A stretch of DNA of 59,145 nt, taken from the NCBI GenBank assembly GCA_964404235.1, contig CAYOJL010000002.1:1-59145 (forward strand), in the 5' to 3' direction. A program made the translations under genes and the position numbers. Positions 25,141 to 33,938 of this stretch are shown piece after piece (the first letter of the stretch is position 1; the number at the start of each line of letters is the position of its first letter). The stretch comes from CACEUX01 sp964404235 (GTDB lineage: Bacteria; Fidelibacterota; Marinisomatia; Marinisomatales; UBA1611). The notes under the pieces were generated by a model. The model worked only from the letters and a program-made list of their open reading frames with translations. It had not been told where the DNA came from and did no database searches.

Positions 25141-26114
25141 GATAATAGTTCCATATATCTTGTTCCTAAAATAGCGAGCTCTTGCTTATTTGCGTTTCTA
25201 GACAGATCTCTAATAGCTTCTAAAGTTACCAATTCCTTTGCCTTTTCATTTTGAGTTTTTTCTGCCTGGATGATATTTTCTGCATAATTGATAAATGTCT
25301 CTGGTCTAATAATTAATAATCCATGATCATTAATAATATCAATTTCTATTCCATTATTAATTTTTATTTGATCTATCCAATAACTTAATTCGCGTCTGTA
25401 TCCTCTTATTCGCACATAATCTCCTTTCCAGATTCTATCTATTGCAGTGAACAATTCTATATTGCCCATCTTAATAAACCCATTTCTTATTAAATCTGGG
25501 CTTTTATGATTAGGCTCATGAGCATCTTTAAGCTTATGTGATGCCATATTATCAAATAAACATTTTGTAAATACCCAGTTATCCTTTTTTCTTTCTTGAA
25601 ATTGATAGGCTCTTAATAAGTGATATATAAAAACGCCATTACGTTGAGTATTTTGCAAAGCCAACTCTGCGAGAGCATCTATAGTCGCTCTTGAACTATC
25701 TGAAGCTAAGAATATTTTAGCCATAATTGATTCTGAGAGATTCCAATCACCAGATTGACAGGCATCTTCTAAATCTCCTAAAAAGACTGTCTGGCCTATA
25801 CCTTTTTTAACTGTTCTTTCTAAAACCTCATTATCATCTTTTCTAAATTGAAAGGATATAATATAATCAACTGCAAAATGGAGTAATCTTTTAGATGGCC
25901 TATCTTTATCATCACCAATAAAATTCTTTATGGAATTAATGATACAAATTGGATGTAATTCAGAATCATCATTATAAATAACTGAAGCGCTTGCAAAGAG
26001 AAGATCATTAATGGTATTGATCAGTTCATCCTCTTTTAGACTGGATGAGACCAGATTATAACAGGCCTGCTTGTCTTTATTAAATAAGGCAGATCTAAAC
26101 GATTGATCAGCCAT
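25137..26114 (-). CDS. Conserved-looking helical protein of unknown function
   Basis: A 325-residue protein I cannot place. It has no signal peptide or membrane segment and looks mostly alpha-helical. Histidines recur in helical contexts: His54 (LHPI), His79 (LLHF), His165 (IYHLL), and His193, His199 and His203 (SHK...HEPNH). These could form a metal site, though that is speculative. It is the second gene of the operon, 7 bases after the lipoprotein gene and overlapping the MBL hydrolase (GTGA), which implies coordinated amounts of the two proteins. An oxidase, hydrolase or scaffold role is equally possible. Confidence 0.6.
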   Translation of the reverse strand: MADQSFRSALFNKDKQACYNLVSSSLKEDELINTINDLLFASASVIYNDDSELHPICIINSIKNFIGDDKDRPSKRLLHFAVDYIISFQFRKDDNEVLERTVKKGIGQTVFLGDLEDACQSGDWNLSESIMAKIFLASDSSRATIDALAELALQNTQRNGVFIYHLLRAYQFQERKKDNWVFTKCLFDNMASHKLKDAHEPNHKSPDLIRNGFIKMGNIELFTAIDRIWKGDYVRIRGYRRELSYWIDQIKINNGIEIDIINDHGLLIIRPETFINYAENIIQAEKTQNEKAKELVTLEAIRDLSRNANKQELAILGTRYMELLS

Positions 26115-26121
26115 AGATCAA

Positions 26122-26775
26122 CTACTTTTTCTTTGTTGGCCCTAGATACATAAAAAACTGCATGGAAAGACCTGTCCCTCTAGAAAATTGAGTGGGCCAT
26201 TTATTATCTGAATGGGGATAATCTTTATTCTTTGGATCGAACCCACCTCTAAAATCATGAAAATAGCCTGTTTCAAAACCCCATCGATGACCAAATCTTC
26301 TGCCTAATAAAAACCCAAATCTTATACTTTGATCATTTCCGGGTCCTGGATTCTCATATCGCCCATCAGGAATTATCATTACTCTAGCTCCGGTCCATCC
26401 TATGTTAAAAGGATTTAATTTGTCCTTTCTTTTACTTCCTTTAAACATATAGTATGTGAAATCAAAACTAGAATTTGGAGAATAACTATATGCAAGATTC
26501 AACACATCCCATCGTCTATCTTTTTTCATAAGAACACGATTAATATCTATACCAGTTCCTGAAAGAGGAATACCCAACTTAAGACCGATATCAGTATATT
26601 GGTTCAATCCATGCCGCCACCAGATCACAGGGATAACATTTTCAGCTGCAAATGAGAAACCCATGTTTGTTTCTCCTTCTACAGGTACCTGAGGCAATAC
26701 GGGTGGATGAGATGCACATCCAGCTCCCCAAAGAAATATTGCTATAAAGAGAATGATTAGATTCTGAATTCTCAT
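26122..26775 (-). CDS. Putative lipoprotein, beta-rich outer-membrane type
   Basis: A 217-residue exported protein with a good lipobox, WGAGC, at Cys20. The mature part has alternating strands (IGLKLGIPLSG, WDVLNLAYSY, FDFTYYMF, WGFETGYFHDF), looking like a small barrel or barrel-like fold as in outer-membrane porin-like lipoproteins. It ends with a basic GPTKKK tail. It is the first gene of the operon going to 23578 and lies downstream of the T9SS protein gene (54-base spacer). Function is unknown. Confidence 0.72.
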   Translation of the reverse strand: MRIQNLIILFIAIFLWGAGCASHPPVLPQVPVEGETNMGFSFAAENVIPVIWWRHGLNQYTDIGLKLGIPLSGTGIDINRVLMKKDRRWDVLNLAYSYSPNSSFDFTYYMFKGSKRKDKLNPFNIGWTGARVMIIPDGRYENPGPGNDQSIRFGFLLGRRFGHRWGFETGYFHDFRGGFDPKNKDYPHSDNKWPTQFSRGTGLSMQFFMYLGPTKKK

Positions 26776-26829
26776 ACCAGCGAGGAAAATACAGAAATCT
26801 CTAAGAGTTTAAAACCGAAAAGGGGAACC

Positions 26830-28599
26830 TTATTTCAGGTATATCATTTTTCTACTAAAAACGGCTGGAGGCATTTGATCAATCTGTGCCTGTAAAGTAA
26901 TAAAATAAATACCTGTTGATCTACCATCTCCATCCCAAGTATAATTATATATCCCAGATGTAATAAATTCTGCTTCAACCAATTTATCATGTATACGACC
27001 TGTAGCATCTGTGATATATAGACTAACAACTGCATCTTCTAGAAGATCAAATGAAATTCTGGTCTGACCATTAAATGGATTTGGATAATTTTGATACAGA
27101 ACAAAAAGTTCAGGCACAAAATTTTGATCGTAATCATCAACAATAATTTCATTAGTGGAACCCATAGTATATGATTCTGAATAATGCCAACTACCACCAT
27201 CAGGATTCCTACTGATAGCATAGGGTATAGTATCCAAAATTATATATTCAGTATAAAATGAATTCCCCTGACTCGATATCATTAATGATATAATAGATGG
27301 CAATTCAATATCATCATTTATTGTAAACGTAGAATCTATAAATTGTAAATCATATCCAATTTTTGGTTTTATTTCCCAAAAATCCTCACCATTATTTTTG
27401 ATAAAGTATTGATCATAAAAATTTGGGCTACCAGCTAATTCAAGTTCTATTTTTTTTGAATATGGATTCCAGTTGATCTCATTCATCCATAACAAAGACT
27501 TATCAATTGATACTTTGATTTGGTCATTCATAGAATCGGAATCTATAGGAACGATATCCCCTTGAATTGTGAATATTACTGGCTCATTAATGATCAAGGG
27601 ACAGGTTTGGATAAAAACATCACCCATCATAAGATCAACAAATTCCCAGTGATCAGGTATTGGTACAGAAATCCAATTTGAATCTGTTAATCTATGTTCA
27701 TCCAAATTAATATATTCGTCACCAGACATTATGTAAACCTCATTAGCACTTAATTGGTCGGGGTGAAATAAATATAACTTTAACATTGAACTGTTGTCAT
27801 CAATCGTTTCTGAACTAATAATCCTAACTGGAGCTATAATTTCAAACATATCTAAAGCTTTAGGATATTCTTTATAAAGAAAATTCCAATGACTGCGGAT
27901 GTTATTTAATTCTTTTCCAACTTTATCTGACCAAATATTCGGGGTCAGATATAAATGATTCCTATATAATTCCTCATATTCTAAGATATCATTGATTAGT
28001 TCTTGGTCATTAATAATATCATTAACTGGGCCAATTATAGCTTCTATTTTTCTTAATAGATCTAATGGGAATAATTCTAACCAATTATGATCAGGTCTTA
28101 GTTCAAATCTTAATAATTGTGCTATCGGGTAGAAATCAATAGAAAGGTCATATCGATTTATATTCTTTTCTATATGCATAATTATTAGATCTTGCATAGA
28201 ACTAATATCTCTATTGTATGATGAAGAATCATAAATCGCAGTACAAGTACCAAAAGGTGGAGTTTCAATATCACTATGGTGGACTCTACTAAAGATGTCT
28301 TCAATTTCGATCTTGTATAAATAACGTTCATTTGGTTCACAATCAGTATCGAGATATTGTGATTGATCATTTTGGAGTGTTGACAATAATACAAAATCTT
28401 GGCTTCCAAACTTTTGGACAAATATTTTTGTCTGATACACTTTGATAGAATCAGGATAAGACCAGGAAATAAGTAACGAACCCTGACCATCATAGACTGA
28501 AAGGTCTATGGGGTAAGATATTAGATCTTTATCTGTTGCTTGAATGAAACAATAGACAAAGATAGCTTTTGCTAGAAATTGTTTTAGTATCCGAATCAT
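26830..28599 (-). CDS. Secreted protein with Fn3-like N-terminus and T9SS sorting domain
   Basis: A 589-residue protein with a signal peptide (about 1-21) and an Fn3-like domain (about 25-115, DLSVYDGQGSLLISWSYPDS). A long unrecognised middle follows, and then a T9SS type A domain (about 500-589) with NYPNPFNGQTRI, a GIYNYTWDG strand and the final RKMIYLK. The sorting domain predicts transport across the outer membrane and surface attachment or release. The middle holds no enzyme motif that I recognise. The 5' leader contains a 7-bp inverted repeat (28609-28627). It lies downstream of the subtilase gene (75-base gap). Confidence 0.82.
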   Translation of the reverse strand: MIRILKQFLAKAIFVYCFIQATDKDLISYPIDLSVYDGQGSLLISWSYPDSIKVYQTKIFVQKFGSQDFVLLSTLQNDQSQYLDTDCEPNERYLYKIEIEDIFSRVHHSDIETPPFGTCTAIYDSSSYNRDISSMQDLIIMHIEKNINRYDLSIDFYPIAQLLRFELRPDHNWLELFPLDLLRKIEAIIGPVNDIINDQELINDILEYEELYRNHLYLTPNIWSDKVGKELNNIRSHWNFLYKEYPKALDMFEIIAPVRIISSETIDDNSSMLKLYLFHPDQLSANEVYIMSGDEYINLDEHRLTDSNWISVPIPDHWEFVDLMMGDVFIQTCPLIINEPVIFTIQGDIVPIDSDSMNDQIKVSIDKSLLWMNEINWNPYSKKIELELAGSPNFYDQYFIKNNGEDFWEIKPKIGYDLQFIDSTFTINDDIELPSIISLMISSQGNSFYTEYIILDTIPYAISRNPDGGSWHYSESYTMGSTNEIIVDDYDQNFVPELFVLYQNYPNPFNGQTRISFDLLEDAVVSLYITDATGRIHDKLVEAEFITSGIYNYTWDGDGRSTGIYFITLQAQIDQMPPAVFSRKMIYLK

Positions 28600-28674
28600 A
28601 AAGAAAGCAATTAGGCGAGACCTAATTTGGATGAATTATGTTACTAAGGCAAGAAAATCATTAATCAAATGAAA

Positions 28675-30327
28675 CTATTTGATATAGGTAACTTTTTTAT
28701 AATTCCTTTGTCCATTGTTATATGAAGCAACAAAATATATACCACTAGGTAGGTTATTTGGATTCCATTCAAATTTTTGAATTCTGATATCAGAGATTTG
28801 ATCAAAAATTGTGGAAATGTAATTACCATTGTATGAGAAAATATCTACTTTAAGATGGGATCTTTGATCTACCGTGATCTCAATATTTAAAGAAGGATTA
28901 AATGGGTTTGGGTATGCTTTTATAATAGAATATTTGCTAGGTATAGAATTATTATCATCTAAACCAGACATTGCTTCATATTCTATAGCTGCTGCTGCAT
29001 TTATTATGCCATATCCATAATCATTATTTGCGCTATCTGACATAGAGGCTGTCATCATCATAGCCTCTCGAATATACATTGCGGTCCAATCAGGTTTCGC
29101 TTGAACAATTAATGCAGCTACACCACCAACCAAAGGACATGCAAGTGATGTTCCACTTAATTGTGTATAATTTTCTGTACTATTAGGACTTATACACCAA
29201 GTTTGTCTACCTCTAGCACAAACTTCAGGCTTTATCCTACCATCAGCAGTTGGTCCGTGTGAGCTAAAGCTTGTTATCTCTCCACTTGCATTTACTGCTC
29301 CAACGGATATGACCGAATCTGCATCTGCAGGAGCAATAATATAGTACCATTCATCATTGCCTGAATTACCTGCTGCTGTTACACAGATCATACCTAATCC
29401 AGCAGCAATATCAACACCAATGGTTGTAACTGCTGTATTGCCATCCATATCATCATATTCGTACCAATCCAGATATCCCAAGGAGGTTGTGACCACATCT
29501 GCACCATTTTCTTCCCCCCATTCTAGACCGGCAACATAATTATCTTCTTCTTGTTGGACCTCTTGAGAGACATCTTCTGTTTTAGCTAAAAGGAATTCCG
29601 AATCGAATGCAATTCCAACCAATTCGCCAGGAGCATTTGCAGCAATTGTAGAAAGTACCGCTGTGCCATGATAATCTTGATTGATATCTTCCTCTTCTTC
29701 AGTTTCATTTGCAGTTTCATTATCATCATTGATCACATCCCATTGCGCAACAACATTAATATCAATTAATGCATTATGGGATAGATCAAAACCTGTATCC
29801 ATTACAAGTATCCTAGTTCCTTCACCTGTAAATCCTTGGTTATGCAATTCATGAACATTTATCTGCTCTGTCTGCTCCAGTGCATAACCATAATCAATAT
29901 CATCTCTAGAATAAGCACTGAATTCCATATATTCTGTAAGTGGTTTGGACCTGAAACCAAGTACAGGTTCAATTCTATCTATAAAATGTAATTCTATAAG
30001 TTTATCAAGGTCTGTTTTAGCACAAAGCAAAGATATAGCATTAAGCCAACGACTCTCATTTTCTATTATTAATCCCATTGAGGCTATCTCATCTTTATAA
30101 ATAGAAGAGACTGGAGTATCATACCAACTAGCATTATTGAGAATCCCATTTTTAATTCTTCTCTGAACTGTTTTTGAATTCAATGGGATTGGTTGAGACC
30201 CTTCTTTATCTATAAAATAGACCCAGACCCTATATTTTTCATTTCTTTTTCCTAACTCGATCTTATTGAGATCTATCTTCTGGGGAAAAACTAATATTGG
30301 AAAAATAATTAATAATAAAAATCTCAT
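28675..30327 (-). CDS. Secreted subtilisin-like serine protease (S8) with T9SS sorting domain
   Basis: A 550-residue protease. It has a signal peptide (about 1-16) and an inhibitor-like propeptide region to about 135. The catalytic domain has Asp177 (VMDTGFD), His220 (YHGTAV), the oxyanion Asn321 (AAGN) and Ser394 (SGTSLACP), a complete subtilase triad. The last 85 residues are a T9SS type A domain (AYPNPFNP ... KKVTYIK). The start chosen is the ATG at 30327, two bases after the stop of the M14 gene; a TTG at 30333 would overlap it. With the upstream carboxypeptidase it suggests extracellular protein breakdown. Confidence 0.93.
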   Translation of the reverse strand: MRFLLLIIFPILVFPQKIDLNKIELGKRNEKYRVWVYFIDKEGSQPIPLNSKTVQRRIKNGILNNASWYDTPVSSIYKDEIASMGLIIENESRWLNAISLLCAKTDLDKLIELHFIDRIEPVLGFRSKPLTEYMEFSAYSRDDIDYGYALEQTEQINVHELHNQGFTGEGTRILVMDTGFDLSHNALIDINVVAQWDVINDDNETANETEEEEDINQDYHGTAVLSTIAANAPGELVGIAFDSEFLLAKTEDVSQEVQQEEDNYVAGLEWGEENGADVVTTSLGYLDWYEYDDMDGNTAVTTIGVDIAAGLGMICVTAAGNSGNDEWYYIIAPADADSVISVGAVNASGEITSFSSHGPTADGRIKPEVCARGRQTWCISPNSTENYTQLSGTSLACPLVGGVAALIVQAKPDWTAMYIREAMMMTASMSDSANNDYGYGIINAAAAIEYEAMSGLDDNNSIPSKYSIIKAYPNPFNPSLNIEITVDQRSHLKVDIFSYNGNYISTIFDQISDIRIQKFEWNPNNLPSGIYFVASYNNGQRNYKKVTYIK

Positions 30328-30329
30328 GC

Positions 30330-32576
30330 TCAAATACCTAAAATGAGATTTGACAAGTTAATAATATCCATTACATCAATTACACCACTGCCATCTAGAT
30401 CGCAGAAAAATAATTGAGCATCAGTTGGTTCTCCCCCAAAAAGTATTATATCTGCTAATGATAAAAGATCAAATATATCTGCAACCAAATCCATATTATA
30501 ATCTCCCATTACACCCATAGGAAAACCAGAGATTGAAAAGTCATCAACAGTAAATCCATCTCCTTCAACAAAATTATCTGAGGTCTGGATAAAACGGAAA
30601 CCAGATATGGCAGCACCATCATTTAACTGATCTAGATATATAGTTTCTTGAACCCAATCTTCCTGTGTACCATCATATCCGTGCTCACCCAATGGTTGAG
30701 CAGGCTGACCTACACCAGGTTCTGTAAAGTCACCCTCAAGACTTACCCAACCCGAATCAATAACAAAAGCTTGGAATCGAACAAAATCCCAGTTTGATTC
30801 TATATCCCACTTAGCAGTGAAGTTTATTATTGGATTAGATAAAAAATTAAGATTTACATTATGAACAAATTCTGCGATCGTTTCTTGAGCTTCTTGGTAA
30901 TCTCCATCAGGACTATCAGATAAGGCAAATGAACCAGTAGCGGCATCATCAGTTAGTCCCCAATCTCCATCCAAAGACCAGTTATCAAGATTATCCTCAA
31001 AACCATCATAGAATAGGATCTGTGGCTGGCCAATCAAAAATTCAATAGTATCAGTTCTTGAAATACTATTATCACTATTTATTTCAACTATAATTCCTGA
31101 ATAACCCCCTTCTAAGGCATCCTCAGATACAATTATAGAAAACGAAAAATCATCAGAATCCCTAGCATCTATTTCACTCATGGTATAGGATTCTGTATCA
31201 AATGATATCTGATGATTAATAGGCGCAACATTTATTTCAATATCACCATTAGAATTACTAAGACCACGATTTTGAATAATGAGCTCCATTTCTATTTCTT
31301 CACCAGGCATAACAAACTCTTCTGATAATTGATATGAATGGACAACTATATCTGGACCAGAAACAAATGCGAATATTTTATTTGAGTGAAGTTGGGCAAT
31401 ACATAAATCAAGTACTTCATCCTCAGAAGGCCAAAAACCCTGTGATGGTGATCCTACTTCTGGAACGTATGCTATAATGTCCTGGTCACCATAGGTCCAA
31501 TCCACAGCATCTCCATTCACAGTATAGCCAATTGTTGAAAGCCCAGTACCTACGACATAGCCATTATACCTTGCCATCTCTTCTCCTATTTCTCTCAGCG
31601 TTGTTAGATCTGGTTCATCAGGTAATGACCCATCACCCCATGCATGGATATATATATTTGAATAGGTATGATAATGCAAAACATTCTTGAATTCACGGTC
31701 AATAATAAAATCGCGAACTGCCTGTGTTTCTGGTTCAGAGAATTCTGATTCACCCCTGTAGGTTGTTGAGCAAGGATTTGGAGAAGACCCCGTGTTATCT
31801 GAACCCCAGCCATAACCATAGTTCCGGTTAAGGTCAACACCGCGATTCGTACCATCACCACAACCCGTATCTAATCGATTTTTACGGTGCATCCCTCCAC
31901 CATCAGGCTCAATATATTCGTTATATATGTAACCATCTGGATTGACAACAGGTATAAACCACATTTCCCTATTATCAATCAAATAAGTTATTTCAGGATC
32001 TATTTGGTATGATTCTGCAAGCATCTGTACAAAATAAAATAAGTTCATCATTCCTAAAGGTTCTCTAGCATGAGTTAACGCTGTATATAAAACCTCTGAC
32101 TCATCCTCGTCGTTACTTGGATTATCTGATACTTTAAAGGCCCATATATCACGTTCTTCAATTGATTGCCCTATAATAATCCTCTCAGATATAATATTCG
32201 GGTATGCATTTTGCAATTCGTCAAATCTTGTATTTAATTCATCCCATGTATAATTGCCTTGCATGGAGCCTAGAGGAAAATCACGGGGGATAGCAGAACG
32301 ATTCCTTGCTCTATAGTGTAAAGTAAGATCTGGTACCAATATTTCAAGATCTATTCCTCTTGATAGCAATTCAATAGTATCATCATCTTTTACAGTTAAA
32401 TCTATAAATACACCTGGTTTACCCGTTATATGATCTAATGGAATGCCCAAGCTTCCTATTATATTTATGGTCTCAAATGTTGGTTCAAATATCCTTATAG
32501 ATTGATGAATTTCATTTGGAAAGGATAAATGAAATAAAAAAACACATCCCAATATAAATCTATATCGATTTCTCAT
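30330..32576 (-). CDS. Secreted M14 zinc carboxypeptidase with dockerin-like tail
   Basis: A 748-residue protein. It has a signal peptide (about 1-20), a propeptide-like segment and an M14 peptidase domain (about 105-410). Zinc ligands His169 and Glu172 are in THAREP, a later His is in VLHYHTYSN, and substrate-binding NPDGY and GVDLNRNY motifs are seen. The likely general-base Glu is in VPEVGSP. A CARDB-like domain (about 415-510) and a beta-sandwich region (about 520-690) follow. The last 60 residues hold two dockerin/EF-hand-like loops (DYNMDLVADIFDLL and DLDGSGVIDVMDI), a common end in Marinimicrobia-like secreted proteins. Co-transcribed with the S8 protease. Confidence 0.93.
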   Translation of the reverse strand: MRNRYRFILGCVFLFHLSFPNEIHQSIRIFEPTFETINIIGSLGIPLDHITGKPGVFIDLTVKDDDTIELLSRGIDLEILVPDLTLHYRARNRSAIPRDFPLGSMQGNYTWDELNTRFDELQNAYPNIISERIIIGQSIEERDIWAFKVSDNPSNDEDESEVLYTALTHAREPLGMMNLFYFVQMLAESYQIDPEITYLIDNREMWFIPVVNPDGYIYNEYIEPDGGGMHRKNRLDTGCGDGTNRGVDLNRNYGYGWGSDNTGSSPNPCSTTYRGESEFSEPETQAVRDFIIDREFKNVLHYHTYSNIYIHAWGDGSLPDEPDLTTLREIGEEMARYNGYVVGTGLSTIGYTVNGDAVDWTYGDQDIIAYVPEVGSPSQGFWPSEDEVLDLCIAQLHSNKIFAFVSGPDIVVHSYQLSEEFVMPGEEIEMELIIQNRGLSNSNGDIEINVAPINHQISFDTESYTMSEIDARDSDDFSFSIIVSEDALEGGYSGIIVEINSDNSISRTDTIEFLIGQPQILFYDGFEDNLDNWSLDGDWGLTDDAATGSFALSDSPDGDYQEAQETIAEFVHNVNLNFLSNPIINFTAKWDIESNWDFVRFQAFVIDSGWVSLEGDFTEPGVGQPAQPLGEHGYDGTQEDWVQETIYLDQLNDGAAISGFRFIQTSDNFVEGDGFTVDDFSISGFPMGVMGDYNMDLVADIFDLLSLADIILFGGEPTDAQLFFCDLDGSGVIDVMDIINLSNLILGI

Positions 32577-32592
32577 TTACCACTCCTTTTTA

Positions 32593-33864
32593 TTAAATAG
32601 TGGATTTGATCCAATCTGTTGTAATGGACTTTGGACGTGTAATTGGAATACCCAGAGCACGTTCCCAAACCATCTGAGAAATCATTCCCATCGTACGGGA
32701 TATGCTAAAGAGGACGGTATAAAAATTAAATTCTTTCAATCCGTAATAATATAATAGAGATCCTGAGGCTGCATCAACATTTGGCCAGGGATTCTTGGCC
32801 TTACCATGTTCTTTTAACACCCCAGGTACGACCTTAAATAAAAGATCAACAATACCAAAAACATCATCATCTTTTATATGGTCTTGACCAAATTTTATAA
32901 ACGCAGAGAATCTAGGGTCAGGGCATCTCAGAACTGCGTGCCCATATCCAGGTATCACTCTTCCATTATTCAAACGAGACCAGCAATATTCTTTTAACTC
33001 ATCTTTGGAAGGTAGACCTTTAAATTCATCACGAACACTTAAAACAAATTTTAAGCACTCTTGATTTGCAAGTCCATGGAGTGGCCCAGCTAGACCATTT
33101 AAACCGGCAGTAACTGAATAGTAGGGATCGGATAGAGCAGATGCAACTGTATGCGATGCAAAAGCACTGACATTGCCCCCCTCATGATCACAGTGTAACA
33201 TAAAATAGAGTTGCATCAACTTATGAAAGTCACCATTATCATCCGGTAATCCAATCATATGTACAAAGTTACCTGCCCAATCCTTATTAGTATCAGGGTC
33301 AATCCTATCACCCTTTTGAAATCTCATCCTGTATATTCCTGCACCTAGGGCAGGTAGTTTAGCAAGTAGGCGAATACCATCTTCTAGTATTGCTTCCCAA
33401 TACTCACTTTTTGGCATCCCATCATCATATCTTTTGCGAAAAACACTCTCTCCCTGCATAGCAAGAATACCCGTATTGAACATGGTCATCGGATGTGCAT
33501 CATCTGGCATTTCTTTTAATAGATTCCAAACATAATCAGGAACGTTGAGGTGAGATGAAAATTCATCCTTAAGATCCTTGATCTCCTTATCATCAGGTAA
33601 TCTACCAGTAAGCAAGAGAAAAAAGACCTCTTCTGGTAATATATGAGTGATTTCAAGTAAAGGAATACCTCTAATAATTAAACCTTTTTCTGGTGAAACA
33701 GATGATGTATCACAAACAAATGCTTTGATTCCTCTCATGCCAGAATAAGCTTGGGAAACAGTTACTTCACTGATCGTTTTTTCACCTTCCTTATTAAGGA
33801 GGTCTTTTATCTCATTCTGCACCTTTGGAATCTGATTCTGAAGTTCTTTTTTCAGTGAATTCAT
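32593..33864 (-). CDS. Citrate synthase, mitochondrial-type
   Basis: A 423-residue enzyme joining acetyl-CoA and oxaloacetate in the TCA cycle. The catalytic residues of pig-heart-type citrate synthase are all present: His in GPLHGLANQ, His in PGYGHAVLR and Asp in NVDAASGSLLYYYG. The sequence, including the MLHCDHEGGNVSAF segment, resembles the eukaryotic/mitochondrial subfamily more than E. coli GltA, and this form is expected to lack NADH inhibition. It is preceded by the DUF1015 gene (74 bases away) and followed by the secreted peptidases, with no other TCA gene in the window. Confidence 0.95.
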   Translation of the reverse strand: MNSLKKELQNQIPKVQNEIKDLLNKEGEKTISEVTVSQAYSGMRGIKAFVCDTSSVSPEKGLIIRGIPLLEITHILPEEVFFLLLTGRLPDDKEIKDLKDEFSSHLNVPDYVWNLLKEMPDDAHPMTMFNTGILAMQGESVFRKRYDDGMPKSEYWEAILEDGIRLLAKLPALGAGIYRMRFQKGDRIDPDTNKDWAGNFVHMIGLPDDNGDFHKLMQLYFMLHCDHEGGNVSAFASHTVASALSDPYYSVTAGLNGLAGPLHGLANQECLKFVLSVRDEFKGLPSKDELKEYCWSRLNNGRVIPGYGHAVLRCPDPRFSAFIKFGQDHIKDDDVFGIVDLLFKVVPGVLKEHGKAKNPWPNVDAASGSLLYYYGLKEFNFYTVLFSISRTMGMISQMVWERALGIPITRPKSITTDWIKSTI

Positions 33865-33938
33865 TATTTTATTCCTCTAAAAATTAAATATGTATATAAC
33901 TACTTGAATTTAAACATTCAATCTTTTAACTGAATAAC

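Noticed and set aside
28609..28627. Hairpin AATTAGG/CCTAATT as terminator of the subtilase gene
   Set aside because: No T run follows on either strand; it lies in the 5' leader of the next gene and might only affect translation.
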